From an uncultured Bacteroidales bacterium (GTDB lineage Bacteria > Bacteroidota > Bacteroidia > Bacteroidales > Paludibacteraceae): a stretch of DNA of 17,192 bases. The notes beneath the pieces are model-generated. The model was not told the origin of the DNA, did no database searches, and saw only the letters and a program-made list of their open reading frames with translations. The stretch spans positions 1 through 17,192 of the forward strand of contig CALGHE010000057.1 of the NCBI GenBank assembly GCA_937915765.1. The letters are read 5' to 3'. Each line of letters opens with the position of its first letter. Position 1 is the first letter of the stretch. Below are positions 1-6,000 of this stretch, piece by piece. Both the position numbers and the translations under genes were made by a program.

Positions 1-73
1 AGATTCAGTCCTAATTTTTTTTATTGCTTAAAAAGTTTTATCGGACACTAATATAAAAAAAACTTCTAAAAAT

Positions 74-110
74 TTTGTCGCTTTAATTTATGTTCGTATA
101 TTTGCGAACA
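74..110 (+). promoter_or_regulatory. arsR promoter with overlapping ArsR operator dyad
   Basis: A Bacteroidetes-type promoter is visible: TTTG at 74-77, a 19-nt spacer, then TATATTTG at 97-104, which matches TAnnTTTG. A perfect 6-bp inverted repeat, TGTTCG (91-96) and CGAACA (105-110), encloses the whole -7 box, so a bound dimer would block it directly. ArsR-family repressors are known to bind such dyads at their own promoters. That ArsR is the binder here is inferred from position, 12 bp before the start codon. Related dyads occur at 477-496 and 1003-1022. Confidence 0.75.
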
Positions 111-121
111 ATAAATAACGA

Positions 122-454
122 ATGAGTATGGTAAATAAAGATTATACCGTTAATCAAGAGCAAGTTGCACGCTTTGCAAAGGCTATGGGACACCCTGCAC
201 GCGTTGCGATATTGCAATTTCTTGCTAATCGGACCACTTGCTATTTCGGCGATATTCACGAAGAATTGCCGATAGCCAAAGCAACCGTATCGCAGCATCT
301 CAAAGAGTTGAAAGAGGCCGGTCTGATACAGGGCGAGGTCGAAACGCCAAAGGTTAAGTATTGTATCAATCGTGAAACTTGGCAACTTGCGAAAACTTTG
401 TTCGGCGAGTTTTTCGATGATTGTGCTTGCAAAAAGGAGAGTTGCTGTAGATAA
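122..454 (+). CDS. arsR: ArsR-family metalloregulatory repressor
   Basis: A 110-residue winged-helix regulator of normal ArsR length. The N-terminal part (AMGHPARVAILQFL, residues 21-34) and the recognition helix region (KATVSQHLKELKEAGLI, about 53-69) are typical of the family. It should repress this cluster and release DNA on binding trivalent arsenic or antimony. The usual CVC metal motif in helix 3 is not present: there is a single Cys40 in that region. Instead the C-terminus carries Cys101, Cys103 and the vicinal pair Cys108-Cys109, which could be the sensing site (inference). Met3 is an alternative start. The gene is first in a + strand cluster and its stop codon lies in the loop of a terminator-like hairpin. 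Confidence 0.9.
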   Translation: MSMVNKDYTVNQEQVARFAKAMGHPARVAILQFLANRTTCYFGDIHEELPIAKATVSQHLKELKEAGLIQGEVETPKVKYCINRETWQLAKTLFGEFFDDCACKKESCCR

Positions 455-468
455 CAGCCTCTTTTTTT
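438..468 (+). terminator. Terminator or attenuator overlapping the arsR stop
   Basis: GCTGT (444-448) pairs with ACAGC (454-458) around the loop AGATA. After a two-base bulge the stem continues with AGAG (438-441) and CTCT (459-462), and seven T residues follow (462-468). The arsR stop codon TAA (452-454) starts in the loop. This form suits a Rho-independent terminator or attenuator that would limit read-through from arsR into arsC. Confidence 0.6.
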
Positions 469-502
469 GAAATTTATGTTCGTTGTTTTGCAAATTACAA
501 AC
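461..502 (+). repeat. Direct repeat copy 1 carrying an ars operator-like dyad, upstream of arsC
   Basis: This 42-nt stretch matches 987-1028 at most positions without gaps: both begin C, seven T, GAAA, both carry TGTTCGTTGTT, and both end near ATTACAAA. Inside it TGTTCG (477-482) faces the degenerate half-site CAAATT (491-496) across 8 nt, the same geometry as the perfect dyad before arsR. The 8-nt spacer TTGTTTTG resembles a -7 box with one mismatch, but I see no good -33 element at the normal distance. Confidence 0.6.
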
Positions 503-519
503 TTCTGAATAAATAGATT

Positions 520-975
520 ATGAAAGTATTGATTTTATGCACAGGCAATAGTTGCCGCAGCCAGATGGCACATGGGATTCTCCAATCATTCGACAAAAGT
601 CTGGAAGTTTATTCTGCAGGAACCCAACCTGCGTCACAAGTTAATCCGCTGGCGGTCGAAGTGATGAAGGAGATAGGCATTGACCTTTCTTCTCACACTC
701 CTAAAAATGTAGGTGTTTATCTTGATGATGCGTGGGATTATGTGATAACTGTTTGTGGTGGAGCAAACGAAACTTGTCCTGCGTTCATAGGCAAAGTCGG
801 CAAACGTCTGCACATCGGATTCGATGATCCTTCGGACGCAAAGGGTTCTGAAGAGTTCATCATAAGTGAATTTCGAAGGGTTAGAGATGAAATTAGGAAG
901 CGAATAACTGAGTTTTACGTTACCGAGATTCTGAAACGAGAAATGGCACAATGCTCTTGCAGTGGCAAGGGTTAA
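520..975 (+). CDS. arsC: Arsenate reductase, low-molecular-weight phosphatase type
   Basis: A 151-residue protein with the phosphate-loop signature CTGNSCRS (Cys7 to Arg13, CX5R) at its N-terminus. Cys79 and Cys86 (CGGANETC) lie in the positions of the resolving cysteines of thioredoxin-coupled arsenate reductases such as S. aureus plasmid ArsC. The DP motif (Asp103-Pro104, in FDDPSDAKG) supplies the general acid. It reduces arsenate to arsenite in the cytoplasm through a Cys relay to thioredoxin, making a substrate for efflux. It lies 65 bp after arsR and before a small CGKC thioredoxin-like gene that may partner it. All catalytic residues I can check are present. The alternative, a protein tyrosine phosphatase, is disfavoured by the Cys pair and the neighbours. 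Confidence 0.92.
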   Translation: MKVLILCTGNSCRSQMAHGILQSFDKSLEVYSAGTQPASQVNPLAVEVMKEIGIDLSSHTPKNVGVYLDDAWDYVITVCGGANETCPAFIGKVGKRLHIGFDDPSDAKGSEEFIISEFRRVRDEIRKRITEFYVTEILKREMAQCSCSGKG

Positions 976-986
976 CGGCTAATATT

Positions 987-1028
987 CTTTTTTTGAAAAT
1001 ATTGTTCGTTGTTCTACGAATTACAAAT
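987..1028 (+). repeat. Direct repeat copy 2 carrying an ars operator-like dyad, upstream of the ArsG remnant
   Basis: Second copy of the 42-nt repeat at 461-502. TGTTCG (1003-1008) and CGAATT (1017-1022) form a dyad with inner TTCG/CGAA pairs across an 8-nt spacer. It lies between arsC and the remnant of a permease gene, so it probably once controlled that gene. The repeat copy ends about 17 nt before the first recognisable permease codon. Confidence 0.6.
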
Positions 1029-1044
1029 AATAAAAATTAAAAGT

Positions 1045-1125
1045 TATCAGAAGTGGCTCAACAGAGCGGTGGGCGTGCTGTTTATCGCAATCGGAATATA
1101 TTATTGTTTAATAATTTACATTTAG
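1045..1125 (+). pseudogene. C-terminal remnant of an ArsG-like arsenical efflux permease
   Basis: The frame 1045-1125 encodes 26 residues and a TAG stop. They begin YQKWLNRAVGVLF and end in a hydrophobic helix with GIYY near the end. From memory this matches the C-terminal helix of the ArsG/CcdA-like permeases that precede small thioredoxin genes in Bacteroides ars operons. No start codon or earlier helices are present: upstream the frame runs into the operator repeat. The stop overlaps the ribosome-binding region of the next gene, as expected for a once-intact neighbour. I read this as the scar of an internal deletion that removed about 200 codons. It could instead be a chance hydrophobic frame, but the position and residue pattern argue against that. 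Confidence 0.6.
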
Positions 1126-1130
1126 GAATT

Positions 1131-1364
1131 ATGGAAATCAAGATTTTAGGAACAGGTTGCGGCAAGTGCAAGACAACCTACGCAGTTATTGAGAAGGTCA
1201 TCAAGGAGAACAACATCAAGGCTACAATTACCAAGGTCGAGGATATTATGGAGATAATGAACTATAATATCCTCGCAACCCCCGCAGTAGTGGTCGATGG
1301 CGTGGTGAAAATCAAGGGCTATGTGCCAAGTGAAACGGAGATTAAAGAGTTGTTGGGCGTATGA
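1131..1364 (+). CDS. Small thioredoxin-like protein with a CGKC redox site
   Basis: A 77-residue protein of the minimal thioredoxin fold. The redox pair is Cys10-Gly-Lys-Cys13 and the cis-proline loop is Thr50-Pro51 (ATPAVVVDG). The start at 1131 is preferred over an upstream GTG-type start at 1053 because AGGA precedes it at 1124-1127, the family begins MEIKILG..., and the longer form would read through the permease remnant in another frame. Such proteins (the redox-active disulfide protein 2 group) often sit beside ArsP-type permeases. It could deliver electrons to ArsC or handle thiol-bound arsenic; this is inferred from context. Its stop overlaps the permease start by 4 nt (ATGA), so the two are translationally coupled. 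Confidence 0.85.
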   Translation: MEIKILGTGCGKCKTTYAVIEKVIKENNIKATITKVEDIMEIMNYNILATPAVVVDGVVKIKGYVPSETEIKELLGV

Positions 1365-2329
1365 TACAGCAATTTGCGGATTGGTTGGTCTATGGTATCT
1401 TTGGGTTAGATACCGACACACCATTGGGAACGGCTGTCAATTTCTTCTTCTACGACAGCATTAAGATTATAATACTGCTTTTCAGTATCAGTTTTGTGAT
1501 GGGCATTATCAATGCCTACTTTCCCATTGAACGACTACGCCAATACCTCGCCACACATAAACTCTATGGCTTGGACTACTTCTTGGCGGCTCTATTCGGT
1601 GGTATTACCCCGTTCTGCTCCTGCTCATCGGTGCCACTCTTTATCGGCTTTGTCAAGGGCGGAATACCGCTGGGCGTAACACTGACATTCCTTATTGCCT
1701 CGCCTTTAGTTAGCGAGGTGGCTGTAGCAATGTTTCTCGGCTCGTTTGGAGTGAAGGTTACACTGATTTATGTTGTAAGTGGTACGGTGCTGTCGATGAT
1801 TGCGGGCTTTATTTTGAGCCGTATGCACCTCGAACCCTATTTGAGCGATTGGGTAAAGGCGGCACAAGCACAATCTTCGGAGCAGAGCCAACGATGGGAG
1901 GCAGAGAAGACTCCGTTTGCCAAGCGACTACCCGTTATCACTCGTGAATCGCGGGGCATTGTGCGAGGCGTTTTGCTCTATATCCTGATTGGTATCGGCA
2001 TTGGTGCTACAATGCACGGCTATGTACCCGAAGGCTTCTTTGAGCAATACCTCTCGGCAGAAAATTGGTGGGGCGTGCCACTTGCTGTGGTGCTTGCCGT
2101 ACCGATGTATGCCAACGCAGCCGGCATTGTGCCCATCATCGAGGTTTTTGTGGCAAAAGGCATTCCGCTTGGAACGGCTATTGCCTTTATGATGGCTATC
2201 ATCGGACTATCTATCCCCGAAGCCACAATGCTCAAAAAGGTGATGACTTGGCGACTAATAAGCATCTTCTTCGGCGTGGTAACATTGTTGATTATTATTT
2301 CAGGATATTTATTTAATTGGATTTTGTGA
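1361..2329 (+). CDS. ArsP/SO_0444-type permease for arsenicals or metal ions
   Basis: A 322-residue inner-membrane protein with about eight to ten hydrophobic segments in two halves separated by a charged cytoplasmic region (about 163-198). The signature TPFCSCSSVPLFIGF (about 83-97) holds Cys86 and Cys88, the only cysteines in the protein, and marks the PF03773 (DUF318) family. The second half repeats the theme with PMYANAAGIVPII (248-260). Family members include ArsP, which exports trivalent organoarsenicals, and SO_0444-type proteins annotated as Cu/Zn efflux. The ars context favours arsenicals. It overlaps the thioredoxin-like gene by 4 nt and ends shortly before a strong dyad. The substrate cannot be fixed from sequence. 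Confidence 0.85.
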   Translation: MIQQFADWLVYGIFGLDTDTPLGTAVNFFFYDSIKIIILLFSISFVMGIINAYFPIERLRQYLATHKLYGLDYFLAALFGGITPFCSCSSVPLFIGFVKGGIPLGVTLTFLIASPLVSEVAVAMFLGSFGVKVTLIYVVSGTVLSMIAGFILSRMHLEPYLSDWVKAAQAQSSEQSQRWEAEKTPFAKRLPVITRESRGIVRGVLLYILIGIGIGATMHGYVPEGFFEQYLSAENWWGVPLAVVLAVPMYANAAGIVPIIEVFVAKGIPLGTAIAFMMAIIGLSIPEATMLKKVMTWRLISIFFGVVTLLIIISGYLFNWIL

Positions 2330-2345
2330 GAATATTGATTTTGAT

Positions 2346-2391
2346 AAGATAAATATTGACCTATAGGTCTTTATTCATTGATATTTATCTT
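2346..2391. terminator. Long dyad between converging genes, probable bidirectional terminator
   Basis: An 11-bp perfect inverted repeat (AAGATAAATAT at 2346-2356 and ATATTTATCTT at 2381-2391) lies between the permease stop and the oppositely oriented KilA-N reading frame, whose final stop codon is inside the right arm. Its loop contains a second perfect palindrome, GACCTATAGGTC (2358-2369). It is AT-rich and lacks a clean T tract, so the terminator role is inferred from the converging genes. Confidence 0.5.
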
Positions 2392-3191
2392 AAGAGGTTC
2401 CGATTATGAGAGTCCTCAAGAACTTTCATTTGCTGAATAGCTATTTGATTTAGTTTTATCAACCTTTCACTTTGAGGCATCTTTTCATTAATGAAAACAG
2501 CATTAAGATTCTCCATATTAGACAAACAGATAAGTTCATTTATTGTGGCATAATCTCGAATGTTTCCTTTTAGTTCAGGATTAGCATCACGCCATTGTTT
2601 AGCAGTCATACCAAATAATGCAACATTCAATACATCAGCCTCTTTGGCATACACACGCGAAATCTGTTGTGGGGTCAATTCTTGTGGTATTAAATTCTGT
2701 TTAATAGCATCTGTATGTATATGATAATTGATTTTTGATAATTCTCGTTTTGCTGTCCATCCTAAAAGTTTTTGTTTCTCTTCTTGAAGACGTTGGTATT
2801 ATTTAACTAACAACAATTGGAAACGAGGACTAATCCACATACCAAAGTGATAAGCAATGTCTTTGTGAGCATAAGTACCACCATATCTGCCAGCTTTAGC
2901 TGCAATACCGATAGCATTCGTTTTCTCAATCCAAGTCTTAACAGATAAGACAAAATTATTGCTACCTGAAGCATTTCTAATTGTACCGAATTCGGTATAA
3001 TTAAAATTCGGATTATAAAGAGACTCCCATTCACCAATGTATTCAATAGTACTTTTTAAACTCATCCAACGGAAAATGATATGTTCTTGCATTTGACTAT
3101 GGGCCATGTCTGTTAATGAAATATAGTCTTCTGTACCCTGAGAAAGAATTGATATTTCAGAATTGTCAATATGGATAATCTGTTTCTTCAT
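2385..3191 (-). pseudogene. KilA-N domain protein gene interrupted by one in-frame stop
   Basis: Read on the minus strand, one frame encodes a 268-codon KilA-N-type protein, broken only by TAA at codon 131 (2801-2799). The first 130 residues (MKKQIIHID..., EDYISLTDMAH, HIIFRWMSLKSTIEYIGEWE, GGTYAHKDIAYHFGMWISP) are the KilA-N DNA-binding domain known from phage and mobile DNA. After the stop the same frame continues with YQRLQEEKQKLLGW..., TPQQISRVYAKEADVLNVALFGMTAKQWRDANPELK and ends NRNLLR. Family members, as I recall them, have Glu at this point (LLVKEYQRL), so a single GAA to TAA change explains it. It is not part of any visible operon, has no clear promoter, and lies next to a truncated vsr. 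Function would be DNA binding of unknown target. Confidence 0.85.
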
Positions 3192-3229
3192 ATTGTTGAT
3201 TTTTATTTAATCTAATAGTATTTTTCTTC

Positions 3230-3445
3230 CTAATTTCTGCCATGCCAAAACTCTCCATCGCAAAAAATCGCAATTCTCATTTTGCGAATAACAAAGTCTG
3301 GTCTTCCAAAGACCCTTTTATCATTCTTGCGATATCTGACACCGGCATTCCACAACAATTTGCCAAACAAAAGTTCAAGCTTGGTACCCTTTCTTTTGTT
3401 TGCCGACATATTCTTATATCGTTGTTCTTTTGTCATGCGGTCCAT
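3230..3445 (-). pseudogene. vsr: 5' half of a very-short-patch-repair endonuclease gene (vsr)
   Basis: The minus-strand frame starting at 3445 encodes MDRMTKEQRYKNMSANK, then RVFGRPDFVIRK and IAIFCDGEFWHG, the N-terminal half of the Vsr nick endonuclease that repairs T:G mismatches left by cytosine methylation. The metal-binding Asp of PDFV and the FWHG segment are present. After 71 residues a TAG (3232-3230) replaces what is normally Trp (N-W-E-E), followed by EEKYY, another TAG, IK and TAA. The rest of the ~130-150-residue protein is missing, ending just before the KilA-N start. No cytosine methyltransferase gene, its usual partner, is in the window. A longer upstream start at 3535 would run across the promoter-like site and is unlikely. 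Confidence 0.8.
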
Positions 3446-3488
3446 TATCTTTCTTGTTTTGAAAGCGGTATATACCACATCCGTGATG

Positions 3489-3496
3489 CAAAAGTA
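3489..3496 (-). promoter_or_regulatory. -7 box for the vsr remnant
   Basis: On the minus strand the sequence TACTTTTG matches TAnnTTTG exactly and lies 43 nt before the vsr ATG at 3445. I find no good TTTG at the -33 position, so the promoter is only partly supported. A short hairpin CTGC-TTT-GCAG (3521-3531) lies just upstream. Confidence 0.4.
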
Positions 3497-3597
3497 CTTA
3501 TTTATTTTGAAATTGAGGGTCTGCTTTGCAGGCAAACATAAAAAAGCATTGTTATTTTATCGTGAAACATTCAATTATCCTGACTTCGGAGGGAGAA

Positions 3598-3680
3598 GTT
3601 CGCGGAATGTGGCAAGGTTTTCGGGAGTAACCCGAAAGGTTTTAGTTACTCAGAACATACCTTGCCATGTTCCTGCGAAC
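3598..3680 (+). ncRNA. Long hairpin element with competing inner stems (possible structured RNA)
   Basis: The left arm 3598-3618 pairs with 3659-3680 over 21 base pairs, with one bulged base (3674). Two of the pairs (3608 with 3669, 3609 with 3668) are U-G wobbles if the plus strand is transcribed, and mismatches if the minus strand is. Inside, TTTCGGG (3619-3625) pairs with CCCGAAA (3631-3637), or alternatively GAGTAAC (3625-3631) pairs with GTTACTC (3645-3651): the two cannot form together. This may be a structured RNA, a recombination or transfer site, or an element end. I do not recognise the family, and no promoter is obvious. Confidence 0.4.
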
Positions 3681-3739
3681 ATCAAGTTTGAAGCGGCTCA
3701 ATTCATTTGGAGCGGCTGAAAACATACCTTGCTGTGTTC
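3654..3739 (+). repeat. Repeat block with order A1-B1-B2-A2
   Basis: AACATACCTTGCCATGTTC (3654-3672) recurs with two changes at 3721-3739 (A copies). Between them a 15-nt unit occurs twice: TTTGAAGCGGCTCAA (3687-3701) and TTTGGAGCGGCTGAA (3706-3720). A1 is part of the right arm of the long hairpin; A2 ends 16 nt before EamA homology resumes. The order suggests protein-binding sites of a recombinase or relaxase, or an element terminus. Confidence 0.55.
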
Positions 3740-3755
3740 AGAAGAACACAACTCG

Positions 3756-4299
3756 ATTGTGGCAACTGCCGTTATTGCCCTTCTGTTTTTTTGGCGAGGC
3801 TATTGGTAAGCGTCTATGGTGTGCAATTATATTGATCACCTTATCGAGCATATTGCTTACTCTTGATACGGCGGAGGGTGTTTCGTTCTCGTTTGGCTCG
3901 TTATTGGTGCTTGGCGCAACAATTTGCTGGGGAGTGGAGAATAATTGCACCCGTCAAATTGCAGATAAGGACCCGTTGCAAATTGTAATGGTCAAAGGTG
4001 TTGGATCCGGATTGGGTGCTCTTGTTGTAGCCTTGGTTATTGGCGAAAAGTTTTCCTCTGTTGGTTGGATTGTGGCAACAATGTTGCTCGGCTTTCTCTC
4101 TTACGGATTGAGCATCTACTACTATACCTACGCACAGCGCGTTATTGGTGCGGCGCGCACAAGTGCTTATTACGCAGTAGCCCCATTTATCGGAGCTGTT
4201 CTCTCGATGCTAATTCTAGGTGAACGCCCCGATCTGCTCTTCTTTATTGCCCTTGTCATAATGTTTGCAGGCACATTTATTGCCTCAAAGAAAATGTGA
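3756..4299 (+). pseudogene. C-terminal part of an EamA (DMT) family transporter gene
   Basis: The frame ending at 4299 encodes about six membrane helices of an EamA permease, including EAIGKRLWCAIILITLSSILL, LLVLGATICWGVENNC, GFLSYGLSIYYYTYAQ and the last helix before ASKKM. Family members have ten helices in two EamA repeats, so the first four or so are gone. Homology begins at 3756 in a different frame (IVATAVIALLFF) and moves to the main frame at a run of seven T (3786-3792); removing one T joins them. So the gene is both 5'-truncated and frameshifted. The truncation point abuts the repeat block. An ATG at 3667 in the main frame starts inside the hairpin arm and is not a credible start. 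The substrate is unknown. Confidence 0.8.
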
Positions 4300-4397
4300 A
4301 ATTTCAGAACAACAGAGAAAGAAGACGGGAAAAGCTACGATGTGGCAATTGCAACGCAGTCAAGACTATTTTTTTCTGGATTCTCGCAATAATACAC

Positions 4398-4426
4398 AAA
4401 AAGCCCTCGCCGCAGCGAAGGCTTTT
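4398..4426. terminator. Bidirectional Rho-independent terminator
   Basis: AAAAGCC-C-TCGC pairs with GCGA-A-GGCTTTT around CGCA, giving a GC-rich stem flanked by A and T runs on both sides. It lies 20 bp after the end of the minus-strand carboxyltransferase gene and 100 bp after the plus-strand EamA remnant, so it can end transcripts from both directions. Confidence 0.85.
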
Positions 4427-4445
4427 CATATATAGAATCAAATAG

Positions 4446-5981
4446 TTACAAAGGAATGTTGCCATGCTTCTTAGCAGGATTGCTTCTGATCTTAGTCTGA
4501 GCCATATCCAACGCTTCGATAAGCTTAGCTCTTGTCTGAGCCGGCATAATGATTTCGTCAACATAACCAAGTTCCGCAGCGCGGTATGGGTTGGAGAATG
4601 TCTTTTCATATTCAACAACCGTCTTGGCTTTAGTCTCTTCGTCCTGTTTGCGGTAAAGAATGTTTACAGCTCCAGACGCTCCCATCACAGCGATTTCAGC
4701 GCTTGGGTAAGCGAAGTTGATGTCCGCCCCGGTGTGCTTGCTTGACATGACGATGTAAGCGCCGCCGTAAGCCTTGCGAGTGATGATAGTAATCTTAGGC
4801 ACTGTAGCTTCAACGTAAGCGTAAACGATTTTAGCTCCGTGACGAATGATGCCGTTATGCTCCTGATTGCAGCCAGGAAGGAATCCAGGCACGTCTTCCA
4901 AAGTGATGATAGGAATATTGAAACAGTCGCAGAAACGGATGAAACGCGCAGCCTTGTCAGATGTGTCGATGTCAAGAACACCAGCCTGGAACGCAGGCTG
5001 ATTAGCCACGATACCAACAGTCTTTCCGTCAAGACGGGCAAAACCAACTAAGATGTTAGGAGCGAAGTTAGCCATCACCTCAAAGAAGTTTTGGTCGTCA
5101 ACGATAGACTCGATAAGCTCCTTCATGTCGTAAGGCTTGCTAGGGTCTTCAGGGATAAGCTCGTTAAGCTTGTCGTCTTCGCGCATAGGGTCGTCCATCG
5201 TGTTCAAGATAGGAGCGTCCTCCATGTTGTTAGAAGGCAAGAAGCTCAAAAGTTCGCGCACCATCATCAAAGTCTCTTCCTCAGTCTCGCCCATGAAATG
5301 AGCCACACCGCTCTTAGAAGAGTGAACAGCCGCGCCTCCAAGCTCTTCCTTGTCCACATCCTCGTGAGTCACAGTCTTAACAACGTCCGGACCGGTAACA
5401 AACATGTGACTCTTTTCCTTCACCATGAAAATGAAGTCAGTAAGGGCAGGAGAGTAGCAAGCACCTCCGGCGCAAGGACCAAGGATAACAGAAATCTGCG
5501 GAATCACACCAGAAGAGATTGTGTTCTGGTAGAAGATGTCTCCATATCCTGCAAGGCTGGAGATGCCTTCCTGAATACGAGCGCCGCCAGAGTCGTTCAA
5601 AGCGATGATCGGAGCCCCCATTTTAAGAGCTAGCTTTTGCACTTTGACAATCTTGTTAGCGTTGGTACGGCTAAGAGAGCCACCAAGCACAGTAAAGTCG
5701 TAAGCGTAAACATAAACCAAACGACCGTCAATCTTTCCGTAGCCAGAAACTACACCGTCGCCGGCGATTTTCTGCTTGTCCAATCCGAAGTTAGAGCAGT
5801 TATGGATAACAAACTTGTCCAGTTCTACGAAAGAGCCTTTGTCCAGCAAAGTTTCAATTCTTTCGCGAGCTGTAAGTTTGCCAGCAGCGTGCTGCTTATC
5901 TATCTTGTCCTGTCCGCCGCCAAGTTCGGCAGCTCTGTCCATTTCCAAAAATTCGTCAACAATACTTTGTCTTGTTCTCAT
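4446..5981 (-). CDS. mmdA: Acyl-CoA carboxylase beta (carboxyltransferase) / methylmalonyl-CoA decarboxylase alpha subunit
   Basis: A 511-residue carboxyltransferase of full family length, with two crotonase-like halves. The N-terminal half has LTARERIETLLDKGSF (36-51), the oxyanion loop GGARIQEG (132-139) and GPCAGGACY (168-176). The C-terminal half has EDVPGFLPG (362-370) and RKAYGGAYIVM (402-412). It moves CO2 between biotin on the carrier protein and propionyl-CoA, interconverting propionyl-CoA and methylmalonyl-CoA in the cytoplasm. It is the last gene of a minus-strand operon, 19 bp after the biotin carrier gene, with a terminator behind it. The direction (carboxylation or decarboxylation) cannot be read from sequence. 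No membrane Na+-pump subunit is encoded nearby, which fits a soluble complex. Confidence 0.93.
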   Translation of the reverse strand: MRTRQSIVDEFLEMDRAAELGGGQDKIDKQHAAGKLTARERIETLLDKGSFVELDKFVIHNCSNFGLDKQKIAGDGVVSGYGKIDGRLVYVYAYDFTVLGGSLSRTNANKIVKVQKLALKMGAPIIALNDSGGARIQEGISSLAGYGDIFYQNTISSGVIPQISVILGPCAGGACYSPALTDFIFMVKEKSHMFVTGPDVVKTVTHEDVDKEELGGAAVHSSKSGVAHFMGETEEETLMMVRELLSFLPSNNMEDAPILNTMDDPMREDDKLNELIPEDPSKPYDMKELIESIVDDQNFFEVMANFAPNILVGFARLDGKTVGIVANQPAFQAGVLDIDTSDKAARFIRFCDCFNIPIITLEDVPGFLPGCNQEHNGIIRHGAKIVYAYVEATVPKITIITRKAYGGAYIVMSSKHTGADINFAYPSAEIAVMGASGAVNILYRKQDEETKAKTVVEYEKTFSNPYRAAELGYVDEIIMPAQTRAKLIEALDMAQTKIRSNPAKKHGNIPL

Positions 5982-6000
5982 GATTTAAAGATTAATGATT

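Larger units (their letters stand above)
3446..3755. other. Gene-free structured region between the vsr and EamA remnants
   Basis: This 310-base stretch has no supportable coding region. It holds the vsr promoter-like box, then the long hairpin at 3598-3680, then a block of paired repeats to 3739, and EamA homology begins at about 3756. The reading frames across it are short and show no family pattern. It is probably the end of, or a junction within, an integrated element that truncated the EamA gene. Confidence 0.6.

Noticed and set aside
1..73. Possible insertion-sequence end at the left edge (GTTTTATCGGACACTAAT region)
   Set aside because: The text looks faintly familiar from mobile-element ends, but there is no inverted repeat partner or transposase in the window to support it.
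83..493. A 136-codon minus-strand frame over arsR and long antisense frames over the carboxylase, TolC-like and RND genes
   Set aside because: They are shadows of well-supported genes, with no family motif and high Leu/Ser/Arg content typical of antisense frames.
1053..1364. A 103-residue version of the thioredoxin-like protein from a GTG start
   Set aside because: The extra N-terminus reads through the permease remnant in another frame; the ATG at 1131 has a ribosome-binding sequence and fits the family length.
3242..3719. Plus-strand frames of 99 and 145 codons over the vsr region
   Set aside because: They are antisense to the recognisable vsr frame and the structured region, with no family pattern.
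3667..3755. N-terminal extension of the EamA frame from ATG 3667
   Set aside because: It lies in the hairpin arm and repeats, shows no transmembrane pattern, and homology in this stretch is in another frame or absent.
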